Position numbers and translations under genes: made by a program. From Gillisia limnaea DSM 15749 (GTDB lineage Bacteria; Bacteroidota; Bacteroidia; Flavobacteriales; Flavobacteriaceae), in NCBI RefSeq assembly GCF_000243235.1, contig NZ_JH594606.1, forward strand, positions 1,561,131-1,625,130: 64,000 nucleotides of DNA, given 5' to 3'. This document shows positions 8,351-15,785 of this stretch, one piece after another. The stretch's first letter is position 1. Each line of letters opens with the position of its first letter. The notes beneath the pieces were generated by a model. That model saw nothing but the letters and a program-made list of their open reading frames with translations, was not told the DNA's origin and ran no database searches.

Positions 8351-10120
8351 CTAATCTACAATATTCATTTTCTTCAGAAGAAAAGATGCATTCATATTCT
8401 GGCAAATTCCTTCTTTAAATTTATAGTCGAAAAACAATTCATCATTCACGATCTCTGCATCAAAATAATGATTTTCCACTTGTGGTAATTCATCTGAAAC
8501 CTCACATAAACTAAGATCGTGTGTGGCTATGATCCCGGTAGATTTCGATTTCACAAGTTTTTGAATGAATTTCCTGGAACCAATTGCTTTATCGGTGCTA
8601 TTGGTGCCTTTTAATATTTCGTCCAGAATAATAAAATATTTATCGGTTTCAATCTCCCCAACGATGTACTGTAAGCGCTTCAATTCTGAAAAGAAATAAG
8701 ACTCATCATCGCTAAGCGAATCTGTAGTCCGCATGCTTGTGATAAGTTTTATTGGAGAATACTCACTTTTTTCAGCACAAACTGGTAAACCAATATTTGC
8801 CATTACAATATGCAAGGATACCGTTCTTAAAAAGGTGCTTTTCCCGGCCATATTAGCACCGGTGATAATAAAAAACTGTTCATTTTCTATCTTAAAATCG
8901 TTCGCGATAACTTTTTCAGGATCGAGCAAAGGATGTGCAAGATTCTCTGCCTTCACAACCAATCCGGATTGAGAAAGTTTAGGGAAAACATAATTGGGAT
9001 GATTGAATGCGAAATTTCCAAGGCTGTTGAAGGCATCGGTAAACTCAATTACTTCAAACCAATCCTTTACATTTTGATGCGACGCTTTTATCCAGGATTC
9101 GAGTTTATAGGACTTGTGTACATCCCAAAGCAGGAATCCATTTAACAGAACACCCAAAAGAAAATTATTGCGTTGATCTAATGCGTCTATCGCTTTTGAA
9201 AATTCCTTGAAAATGGCTGAAGCTTTACTGCCTTCCGACCTTATTTTTTCCTTATTTTCTTTCAATATTTTTGAAGAAAATTCTGTATTCTCAAGCATTG
9301 CCAGCAATTGATGGTATTGATGGAACGTATCCTGAACCTTACTTACACTACCGGAGAGTAAATTCACTTTTTTAAGGTAGATCCCGGAATATAACAATCC
9401 AGCCAGGAACCATAAAAAAAGCTGTATTCCGGTTACATTTTCCGTGAAATAACCAATCACTAATAGGATAGAAACCACAGAAAATAATGGCGATAACCAA
9501 ATAATATACCTGGGGGAAAAGCTTATATACTTATTAAACCAGTTTAAAACCTGATCTGATTCCGTTTCGGTTTTCACCAGGTGTGCCACCGCAGTAAATT
9601 CCTGTCGCCATTTTACTTTTTCAGCTAATTCTTTAATGGCTTCCTGCTTTTCGGGAATTTCTTCAATTGAATTTTCTGTGAGAAGATGTGCAAGTCTTCT
9701 TTTTCCTTCTTTCAAAGAAGTTCTGTTCAAATACTGAAAGAAAGACCCTTTTCCAAACAAGTCGATATCCTGACTAAAGGCATGCAAGGGATCTTCAAAT
9801 TCATTTCCTGTTGGCAGATCTGAAAATTTCCGTTGTAAAACTCTTAATTCCAATTCATTGATCTTTACAAGTTCATCAATTTTATTGCGCTTGTATTTAA
9901 GATCTGTATGGCGGGAAACAAGAATCAAAAAAATCACTATTGCAACCGCCCCAATGGCACCTGAGATCTTAATTTCACTGAAAAAATAATAGATCCCGAA
10001 GGCTGCGAGTAGAAAAACCAATAAACGTATGAAGCTTGAAATATTGAGGTTTTTGTTGGCTTGTGCCAAAAGATGCTCCTTATGTTCCTTTTCTTTTGTA
10101 TAAAACCCGAATGCTGTCAT
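8351..10120 (-). CDS. Membrane-anchored MutS-family ATPase
   Basis: 589 residues. The N-terminus has two close hydrophobic segments (about 30-48 and 53-69), so the protein is probably fixed to the inner membrane. About residues 215-250 contain a second hydrophobic pair. The MutS ATPase domain is at the C-terminus: Walker A GANMAGKST near residue 423, Walker B FIILDE near 498, and the MutS signature continuing LKGTNSTDKAIGS. The N-terminal mismatch-recognition domain (with its Phe-x-Glu) is absent, so this is not the housekeeping mismatch-repair MutS. It is a MutS-core/ATPase relative common in Bacteroidota, usually annotated 'DNA mismatch repair protein MutS', whose role is unclear. It lies 15 bp after the YjbR-type gene on the same strand. 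Confidence 0.85.
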   Translation of the reverse strand: MTAFGFYTKEKEHKEHLLAQANKNLNISSFIRLLVFLLAAFGIYYFFSEIKISGAIGAVAIVIFLILVSRHTDLKYKRNKIDELVKINELELRVLQRKFSDLPTGNEFEDPLHAFSQDIDLFGKGSFFQYLNRTSLKEGKRRLAHLLTENSIEEIPEKQEAIKELAEKVKWRQEFTAVAHLVKTETESDQVLNWFNKYISFSPRYIIWLSPLFSVVSILLVIGYFTENVTGIQLFLWFLAGLLYSGIYLKKVNLLSGSVSKVQDTFHQYHQLLAMLENTEFSSKILKENKEKIRSEGSKASAIFKEFSKAIDALDQRNNFLLGVLLNGFLLWDVHKSYKLESWIKASHQNVKDWFEVIEFTDAFNSLGNFAFNHPNYVFPKLSQSGLVVKAENLAHPLLDPEKVIANDFKIENEQFFIITGANMAGKSTFLRTVSLHIVMANIGLPVCAEKSEYSPIKLITSMRTTDSLSDDESYFFSELKRLQYIVGEIETDKYFIILDEILKGTNSTDKAIGSRKFIQKLVKSKSTGIIATHDLSLCEVSDELPQVENHYFDAEIVNDELFFDYKFKEGICQNMNASFLLKKMNIVD

Positions 10121-10135
10121 GAAATTAGTGCTTAT

Positions 10136-10498
10136 TTATTCCAGACTTTCCAGGTCCTTTTGCAGCCTTTTAGGCAGTCCCTGAATTACCCGATTATAGG
10201 AATGGTCTGTGAGGCCGAAGATAAGGGAATTTGGAAGAAATCCATCCAGCACGAGGGTATTCCAGTGCTTTTTATTCATATGATATCCGGAAAAAATGCT
10301 ATTGGAATGTTCCTCCCTTAAAGTGATTGCCTGTTCCGGATCACACTTTAAATTTACCCTCAACGGAATTTCATCCAGGGAAGCCAGAGCAAAAATTTTT
10401 CCCATCACTTTAAACACAAGGGCATCCGGGCCAAATGGAAGATCTTCAGCAGCGCCTTTTTTCGACAGGCAATAATTTCTGAAAGTTTCTATATCCAT
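10136..10498 (-). CDS. MmcQ/YjbR family protein
   Basis: 120 residues matching the MmcQ/YjbR family: an N-terminal helical segment (MDIETFRNYCLSKKGAAEDLP), a central strand VFKVMGKIFALAS, and a C-terminal HWNTLVLDG...LIFGLTDHSY signature. YjbR adopts a CyaY-like/double-wing fold thought to bind DNA, but no biochemical role is established. The gene sits between the DUF4230 gene (38 bp gap) and the membrane-anchored MutS gene (15 bp gap), all on the minus strand, so one transcript is plausible. A DNA-maintenance function would be guesswork from context. Confidence 0.85.
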   Translation of the reverse strand: MDIETFRNYCLSKKGAAEDLPFGPDALVFKVMGKIFALASLDEIPLRVNLKCDPEQAITLREEHSNSIFSGYHMNKKHWNTLVLDGFLPNSLIFGLTDHSYNRVIQGLPKRLQKDLESLE

Positions 10499-10536
10499 AA
10501 GCCACCTGCCTTACACTCTTAAATGGTGAGAGGATT

Positions 10537-11148
10537 TTAACGCAGTTTTTGTTGATCTTTTATATTTTCTTCCAGGGCCGTATAATCGAGTTTCCAACCG
10601 ATGGTTTCTACGATTTTCTCAATTAGCAGAATAGTTTCCAAAGCCTCTTTGCGTGCTTTTTCCAGCAAGCCGCTTTGGGGTATCTTATCCACAATATGTT
10701 TTTTGGCATCGTGGCTTATATCGGTGAGATCGGAAGTGGTAAAAGGATTTGCCCACCCTTCACGTTTATCGTAATATTTAAAATCGGTCTCTACGGTAAG
10801 CAATTCCGGATCTGGAAAATTTGTGAGAATTATCCTTTTAGTTTCACTATCACCGGACATCTTAATCTTGGTAAGATCAAAACCTATATGGGCTTTTGCA
10901 CTAATTAGCACAATGGCTTTCTTCTTTCCCAAAAGCAAACTCACATATTTTTCCTTTAGATTTTCATAATGGTAGATCTCCGAAAAATCGCCTTCCACGG
11001 TAATAAATTTACAAACGCTTTTGATCTTATCAATCAAAATCACGGATTGCTCATCGGCTCGCTCCTTACTGCGATATTTGTTAAACCTCGCAAAAATAAA
11101 ATATGCGAGAACGGCTCCGGCCGCAAGTCCTATAAATAGATATTCCAT
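10537..11148 (-). CDS. DUF4230 family protein with N-terminal membrane anchor
   Basis: 203 residues from the ATG at 11148 (MEYLFIGLAAG); a TTG two codons upstream is an alternative. One hydrophobic segment at residues 2-19 forms a signal anchor. The rest is a soluble periplasmic or cytoplasmic domain with the DUF4230 pattern: a first half ending in a hydrophobic strand (KKAIVLISAKAHIGFDLTKI), an acidic strand DPELLTVETDFKYYD, then a helical C-terminus. The family is common in Bacteroidota and Firmicutes, of unknown function, with resemblance to prohibitin-like/SPFH-type membrane proteins at most. It is followed by YjbR and MutS-like genes on the same strand. Confidence 0.75.
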   Translation of the reverse strand: MEYLFIGLAAGAVLAYFIFARFNKYRSKERADEQSVILIDKIKSVCKFITVEGDFSEIYHYENLKEKYVSLLLGKKKAIVLISAKAHIGFDLTKIKMSGDSETKRIILTNFPDPELLTVETDFKYYDKREGWANPFTTSDLTDISHDAKKHIVDKIPQSGLLEKARKEALETILLIEKIVETIGWKLDYTALEENIKDQQKLR

Positions 11149-11201
11149 ACTCAAATATAAAGAAAAGCAGCTATAAAATTACCTCAACTGCCTTTTGCTG
11201 A

Positions 11202-14200
11202 TTATCCAACGATATTTACAATTTTTCCCGGAACTATGATCACCTTTTTAGGCGTTCTTCCTTCCAGTTGTTTTTGTGTTCTTTCATCTTCCATCACAGT
11301 TTTTTCGATCTCCTCTTTACCCATATCCAGGGGTAATTCCAAGGTAAACCTCATTTTCCCATTGAAGGAAACCGGGTATAATTTAACGCTTTCCACCAAA
11401 TATTTTTCTTCATAAATAGGATAGGCCGCAGTACTAATAGATCCTGAATACCCGAGTTTTTCCCATAGCTCCTCTGCAATATGCGGCGCGTAGGGCGCTA
11501 TTAAAACAGCCAATGGCTCCAGAATTTCCCGATTATCACATTTTTGAGCAGTAAGCTCATTCACACAGATCATAAAAGTAGAAACCGAAGTATTAAAGCT
11601 GAAAGCCTCGATGTCTTCTGTTACTTTTTTAATGGTTTTATGCAGGGTTTTTTGAGAATCTGCCGAAGCTTTTTCATTTGAAACCTGAAAAGAAGAGTCT
11701 GCTCCTTCGGGGGAGTTAGAGGGGGAATGATACAGTTTCCATAATTTTTTCAAAAAACTATGCACTCCGGACATTCCTGCGGTATTCCAGGGTTTCGCCT
11801 GTTCCAGAGGCCCAAGAAACATCTCGTACATTCGCAAGGTATCTGCCCCATATTGTTTACAGATCTCGTCCGGATTTACCACATTGTACTTGGATTTGGA
11901 CATTTTTTCGACTTCGCGATGAACAATATATTTGTCATTTTCCTTAAAAAATATAGCGTCTTTAAATTCTTGATTTAAAGGGTGATTTTTAAAAGCTATA
12001 ATATCTAATTCGTCTGATGCATTTACAAAATTAACATTAACATGAATTTTTTGGACTTCTAAACTAATACCGTTGAATATATATTTAATCGTCGGGAATT
12101 TTTTTGAAAGTTGTTTTTCAATTTCTGGAAAGTTCGATCCAATACTTAATTGGCCTTGGCCAAAATCACCTTCTGGAAACATTTTATTTCTTAGAAGCCT
12201 TTTAGGAACAAATATTTTATTATCATATTTCTGAATAAATTCCTCTATTTTAGTTTCTTGTTCTATCGAAAAATGCAAATCATCAGACAAGGCAGATAGA
12301 GTTCTTGAAACGTTTATAAACCTTAATCTATATATAAAAGCGCTTGTCCCTAATATCATCCCTTGGTTAATCAGCTTTTTGAAGGGCTCTTCAACACTAA
12401 CCATTTTACGGTCATAAAGGAATTTTGTCCAGAAACGGGAATACAACAAATGTCCTGTTGCGTGCTCGCTTCCACCTATGTATAGATCGACATTTTCCCA
12501 GTATTTCTGGGCTTTTTCAGAAACAAATTCAGCGTCATTGTGGGCATCCATATACCGGAACCAGTACCAGGAACTGCCTGCCCAACCCGGCATGGTATTC
12601 AATTCCAGGCCCCCTCCATCCCCAATGGGGGAACTTTCAAATTCCTCTTTGGAAACTACCTGTTTCTTTTCCTGGTCCCAATACCATTTTTCTGCTCTTC
12701 CCAAAGGTGGTTCCCCTTCTTCGGTTGGGAGGTATTTCTCAACCTCCGGCAAACGCAATGGCAAATGCTCTTTAGCTATCATTTGCGGTAAGCCATTTAC
12801 ATAATACACAGGAAATGGTTCTCCCCAATAGCGCTGTCTCGAAAACACTGCATCTCGTAATCTATAATTTGTTTTCCCTTTTCCCAGACCAATTTTCTCA
12901 AGTTCTTCGATAGCCTTATTCAGCGCCTCTTTGTAGGGTAGTCCTGTTAGAAAATTGGAATCGGTGATAACGGTTCCCTCTTTTCCTGAAAAAGCTTCTT
13001 CAGAAATATCTATTCCTTCAAAAATGTTCGGAATAGGTAATCCAAAATGCTTGGCAAAATCATAATCCCGCTGATCTCCACAAGGAACTGACATTACTGC
13101 ACCCGTACCATAACCTGCCAATACATAATCCCCGATCCAAACAGGGATTTTCTCTCTACTTAACGGGTGAAGAGCATAAGCACCGGTAAATACTCCGGAA
13201 ATTGTTTTAACATCGGCCATACGCTCACGTTCGCTACGCTTAGCCGATTTTTCAATATAGGCCGAAACTGCCTCTTTTTGTTCTGAGGTAGTTATTTCCT
13301 TAACCAATTCATGCTCGGGAGCAAGCGTCATAAAGCTAACTCCAAAAATAGTATCTGGTCTGGTGGTAAAAACCTTAATCCCCCTAACCCCCGAAGGGGG
13401 AATTACATCTTGCTGTAATTGAATTTTAATTTGTTCAAGGACAAAATCAATATTACCTATAATTTCCTCATTTCTAAACCTAACCACTCTAAAGCCTAAA
13501 TTATTAATAATTTTAGTTCGTTCCTCATCCTTTTCTTGCTGGGAGTCGTGTATATTTCCGTCGACTTCAATTACCAATTTCTTAGACAAACAAACAAAAT
13601 CTACTATAAAATCACCTATTAAATGTTGTTGTCTGAATTTGTAGCCTAATTTTTTAGATATTAAACAATCCCACAGCAACTTTTCGGCTTGTGTAGAATT
13701 ACTTCTCATTTGTTTTGCTTTATCAATCAATAAATGAGAATTATTACCACCCGTCATATAACCATATTTCTGTTTTCCTTCCCCTTCGGGGAAGGCTAGG
13801 ATGGGGAATTTCACCAAAGCCCCTTTAGATCTTCCAATCCAGTTAGTTTGGGAATCTTTAAGGGGTTGTGGCCAGTCGATGCTTGAAAGACCATCCAATA
13901 AACGTTGTGCATAGGCAGAAATACGCATGCTCCACTGGGTCATTTTTTTGCGAACCACAGGAAAACCGCCACGTTCTGAAACGCCGTTCACGATCTCATC
14001 GTTTGCCAGTACGGTTCCCAGTTGCGGGCACCAGTTCACTTCGGTTTCAGCTAAATAGGTAAGTCTGTATTGTAATAATATTTTTTGTTGTTCTTCTGAT
14101 GAAAAAAAATTCCACTCTTCTGCAAGAAAGGCGATAATATCATCATCACAAGCCGCTTTTACCCTGGTATTCCCTTCCGCAGAAAAAATCTTTATCAATT

Positions 14201-14675
14201 CGGAGATCGGGCGGGCTTTATCGGCCTTCACATCATACCATGATTCAAAAAGTTCAATAAAGATCCACTGTGTCCATTTATAATAATTTGGATCACTGGT
14301 GCGTACCTGCCTGCTCCAATCGAATGAAAACCCGATTTGGTCCAGTTGCTCCCGGTATCGTTTTATATTTTCTTCGGTAGTTAGTGCCGGATGCTGCCCG
14401 GTTTGAATGGCATATTGCTCTGCCGGCAATCCAAAACTATCATAACCTTGTGGATGCAGCACATTAAAACCCTGATGCCTTTTGTATCGTGCATAAATAT
14501 CACTCGCGATATATCCCAGGGGATGCCCAACGTGCAACCCGGCCCCAGAAGGATATGGAAACATATCCAGCACATAAAATTTCTCTTTTGAGGAATTATT
14601 GGATGCCTTAAAAGTTTGATTTTTGGCCCAGTATTCCTGCCATTTGGTTTCAATCTCGTTAAAATGGTAACTCAT
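11202..14675 (-). CDS. leuS: Leucyl-tRNA synthetase with inserted DUF559 nuclease domain and other insertions
   Basis: Charges tRNA-Leu with leucine. At 1157 residues it is far above the usual 800-960. All core parts are present: class I HIGH motif as HVGH (48-51), the CP1 editing domain (VFTTRPDTIFG; GTGAVMSVP), and KMSKS at 924-928. Two blocks are extra. Residues about 292-433 replace the short hairpin between KGALVKFP and IKVFTTRPDT with a complete DUF559 endonuclease-like domain (features below). About 50-60 additional residues sit between MILG and HVNVNFV, just before KMSKS. Short GC-rich palindromes encode PPSG/SPEG-type stretches at four points. The frame is open throughout, so the enzyme is presumably made as one protein. 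A -7 promoter element lies 23 bp upstream. Confidence 0.95.
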   Translation of the reverse strand: MSYHFNEIETKWQEYWAKNQTFKASNNSSKEKFYVLDMFPYPSGAGLHVGHPLGYIASDIYARYKRHQGFNVLHPQGYDSFGLPAEQYAIQTGQHPALTTEENIKRYREQLDQIGFSFDWSRQVRTSDPNYYKWTQWIFIELFESWYDVKADKARPISELIKIFSAEGNTRVKAACDDDIIAFLAEEWNFFSSEEQQKILLQYRLTYLAETEVNWCPQLGTVLANDEIVNGVSERGGFPVVRKKMTQWSMRISAYAQRLLDGLSSIDWPQPLKDSQTNWIGRSKGALVKFPILAFPEGEGKQKYGYMTGGNNSHLLIDKAKQMRSNSTQAEKLLWDCLISKKLGYKFRQQHLIGDFIVDFVCLSKKLVIEVDGNIHDSQQEKDEERTKIINNLGFRVVRFRNEEIIGNIDFVLEQIKIQLQQDVIPPSGVRGIKVFTTRPDTIFGVSFMTLAPEHELVKEITTSEQKEAVSAYIEKSAKRSERERMADVKTISGVFTGAYALHPLSREKIPVWIGDYVLAGYGTGAVMSVPCGDQRDYDFAKHFGLPIPNIFEGIDISEEAFSGKEGTVITDSNFLTGLPYKEALNKAIEELEKIGLGKGKTNYRLRDAVFSRQRYWGEPFPVYYVNGLPQMIAKEHLPLRLPEVEKYLPTEEGEPPLGRAEKWYWDQEKKQVVSKEEFESSPIGDGGGLELNTMPGWAGSSWYWFRYMDAHNDAEFVSEKAQKYWENVDLYIGGSEHATGHLLYSRFWTKFLYDRKMVSVEEPFKKLINQGMILGTSAFIYRLRFINVSRTLSALSDDLHFSIEQETKIEEFIQKYDNKIFVPKRLLRNKMFPEGDFGQGQLSIGSNFPEIEKQLSKKFPTIKYIFNGISLEVQKIHVNVNFVNASDELDIIAFKNHPLNQEFKDAIFFKENDKYIVHREVEKMSKSKYNVVNPDEICKQYGADTLRMYEMFLGPLEQAKPWNTAGMSGVHSFLKKLWKLYHSPSNSPEGADSSFQVSNEKASADSQKTLHKTIKKVTEDIEAFSFNTSVSTFMICVNELTAQKCDNREILEPLAVLIAPYAPHIAEELWEKLGYSGSISTAAYPIYEEKYLVESVKLYPVSFNGKMRFTLELPLDMGKEEIEKTVMEDERTQKQLEGRTPKKVIIVPGKIVNIVG
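11698..11731 (-). repeat. GC-rich palindromic repeat R1 inside leuS
   Basis: The plus strand reads GCTCCTTCGGGGGAG followed by TTAGAGGGGGAA. The reverse complement has the layout CCCCC-TCTAAC-TCCCCC-GAAG-GAG, the same plan as R3. It encodes SPSNSPEGAD in the linker between the catalytic core and the anticodon-binding domain, a place tolerant of insertions. Confidence 0.6.
11940..12345 (-). other. AT-rich lineage-specific insertion in leuS before KMSKS
   Basis: Between MILGTSAFIYR and the EKMSKS loop there are about 145 residues, against roughly 95 in the Bacteroidota leucyl-tRNA synthetases I can recall. The extra block includes DDLHFSIEQETKIEEFI and VPKRLLRNKMFPEGDFGQGQ, and its DNA is visibly more AT-rich than the flanking leuS sequence. 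I recognise no domain in it. Boundaries are approximate. Confidence 0.5.
12606..12632 (+). repeat. GC-rich palindromic repeat R2 inside leuS
   Basis: GCCCCCTCCATCCCCAATGG continues GGGAA: a CCCC-AAT-GGGG hairpin preceded by a CCCCCTCCA tail, matching the plan of R3 on the plus strand. In the leuS frame it encodes SSPIGDGGGLE, a surface-loop-like stretch absent from most synthetases. Confidence 0.55.
13377..13402 (+). repeat. GC-rich palindromic repeat R3, one end of the DUF559 insertion
   Basis: CCCCTAACCCCCGAAGGGGG: tail CCCCTAA then a CCCCC-GAA-GGGGG hairpin. It lies exactly at the C-terminal border of the DUF559 domain and encodes PPSGVRG just before IKVFTTRPDT. The tail points away from the nuclease sequence and the hairpin towards it. 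Confidence 0.7.
13780..13811 (-). repeat. GC-rich palindromic repeat R4, other end of the DUF559 insertion
   Basis: The plus strand reads CCTTCCCCTTCGGGGAAGG (8-bp stem, TTC loop) then CTAGGATGGGGAA. On the minus strand this is CCCCATCCTAG tail plus hairpin, an inverted counterpart of R3. It encodes ILAFPEGEGK at the N-terminal border of the DUF559 domain. Confidence 0.7.
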
Positions 14676-14697
14676 TGCTCTAATTTCTGAATAGCTG

Positions 14698-14705
14698 CAA
14701 ATTTA
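14698..14705 (-). promoter_or_regulatory. Bacteroidota -7 promoter element for leuS
   Basis: TAAATTTG on the minus strand, 23 bp before the leuS ATG. The predicted leader is about 16 nt. Confidence 0.5.
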
Positions 14706-14747
14706 CAATTTTAAACTTCTTACGGGAATCAATCTTCTATAGAAACG

Positions 14748-15674
14748 TTAAAGATTTAGGGCTTTTTGCTCCATAGGAAGCAAACATTCGTAAATAAATT
14801 TGTTCACCGGAGTTGGAATTCCCAGCCGCGCACCTTCCTGCACTATAAAGCCATTAAAATTTTCAAGCTCTGAAGGTCTTCCATCCATAAGATCACGTTG
14901 CGTGGAAGCTGTGGTTTGAAAAGGTTGGTTTGCTATTGTCTCAAAAACCCTTTTTACGTGCTCCAGGGTCAATGGAATTTTTTTAGCATTGGCAACTTCC
15001 ACGATCTCGCGGGCGGTTTTCTGCATCAAATCAAACAAATAGTCACTTTCCCGGATCTTACCAATAGGAACACGGGTTAAACCTCCTATTCCGCTAATAG
15101 TTACTATAAACAGGAATTTTTTCCAGACCTCCAGCTCGATTTCTTCCGGGATGGTATTCTGAATGCCGGAGCGGTCAAAAATTTCTTTTACGGAATGAAT
15201 TCTTTTGCTTTGTGAATTATCGATCTCACCAAAGATAATTTCAGGTTCAAATGAAGCGTGTTTAATTTTGCCGGGGCTTTCTATAAAACTAACGATACGA
15301 CATAATCCCGCGATCACATTTTTTTTAGGAAGCACCTGCAACAACTGTTCTACATTACCGGCTCCGTTTTGAAGAGGCAAAACGATGGTATCTTCTTTAA
15401 TAATGGCTTTTAAAGCAGTTGCGGCATCTTTTAGTTGCCAGGATTTGACTCCCAGGATCACCAGGTCTGGCGATGAAACATTTTTCAAATCATCGGTTGC
15501 AATTTTGGGTACTACTTTAAAATCCCCCTTTATACTTTCTATAAATAATCCGTTTTGCTGAATCGCTTCCAGGTGTTTCCCCCTGCCAATCATACTAACA
15601 TCATATCCTGCATTGGCAATCATTCCGCCAAAATATCCTCCAACTCCCCCGATACCATAAATCAAAATTTGCAT
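14748..15674 (-). CDS. panE: 2-dehydropantoate 2-reductase (ketopantoate reductase)
   Basis: 308 residues of the ApbA/PanE family. It reduces 2-dehydropantoate to pantoate with NADPH, on the pantothenate/CoA route. The N-terminal Rossmann motif is IYGIGGVGGYFGG (residues 5-17). The C-terminal helical domain includes VWKKFLFIVTISGIGGLTR with the catalytic-type lysine, and the family's closing PSELENFNGFIVQEG segment. A -7 promoter element (TATCTTTG) lies 13 bp upstream. Members of this family also reduce other 2-oxo acids, and no pantothenate genes adjoin, so specificity is probable rather than certain. It is divergent from ftsX. Confidence 0.88.
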   Translation of the reverse strand: MQILIYGIGGVGGYFGGMIANAGYDVSMIGRGKHLEAIQQNGLFIESIKGDFKVVPKIATDDLKNVSSPDLVILGVKSWQLKDAATALKAIIKEDTIVLPLQNGAGNVEQLLQVLPKKNVIAGLCRIVSFIESPGKIKHASFEPEIIFGEIDNSQSKRIHSVKEIFDRSGIQNTIPEEIELEVWKKFLFIVTISGIGGLTRVPIGKIRESDYLFDLMQKTAREIVEVANAKKIPLTLEHVKRVFETIANQPFQTTASTQRDLMDGRPSELENFNGFIVQEGARLGIPTPVNKFIYECLLPMEQKALNL

Positions 15675-15687
15675 ACTTCTGTTTTCT

Positions 15688-15695
15688 CAAAGATA
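15688..15695 (-). promoter_or_regulatory. Bacteroidota -7 promoter element for panE
   Basis: TATCTTTG on the minus strand, ending 13 bp before the panE ATG. The predicted transcript would have a very short leader of about 7 nt. Confidence 0.5.
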
Positions 15696-15785
15696 TTTAT
15701 AAAAGAATAAAATATAAACTTTGAACGTTTTAAAGAATGAGTATCATTTACTTTCTTATTTTTACACAAAATCTGCATCTTCGCT

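Larger units (their letters stand above)
13377..13811 (-). mobile_element. Putative selfish insertion: DUF559 nuclease domain with inverted palindromic ends, in frame in leuS
   Basis: About 435 bp bounded by palindromes R3 and R4, which are inverted with respect to each other (tails outward, hairpins inward). Between them lies one complete DUF559/Vsr-like nuclease domain: NSTQAEKLLWDCL (helix), YKFRQQHLIGDFIVDFVC (strands), VIEVDGNIHD (metal-binding acidic motif, about residues 366-378 of the fusion), then GFRVVRFRNEEI. Free-standing proteins of this family have about 110-130 residues, so the whole domain is here. An internal ATG at 13757 (MTGGNNS) may be the ancestral start. The insertion preserves the leuS frame and falls in the hairpin leading into the editing domain. 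No target duplication was identified by eye. Confidence 0.6.

Noticed and set aside
12425..12804. Three overlapping plus-strand open frames opposite leuS
   Set aside because: They are antisense to a conserved, motif-bearing part of leuS, show no family resemblance and have no promoter.
13377..13811. An intein in leuS
   Set aside because: There is no Cys/Ser at the first junction, no His-Asn at the second and no Hint-type splicing blocks; the insertion is short and purely DUF559.
11202..14675. A frameshifted or chimeric leuS, or two genes joined by a sequencing error
   Set aside because: The frame is continuous through both insertions, all synthetase motifs are in order, and the insertion borders are marked by palindromes, not by abrupt loss of frame.
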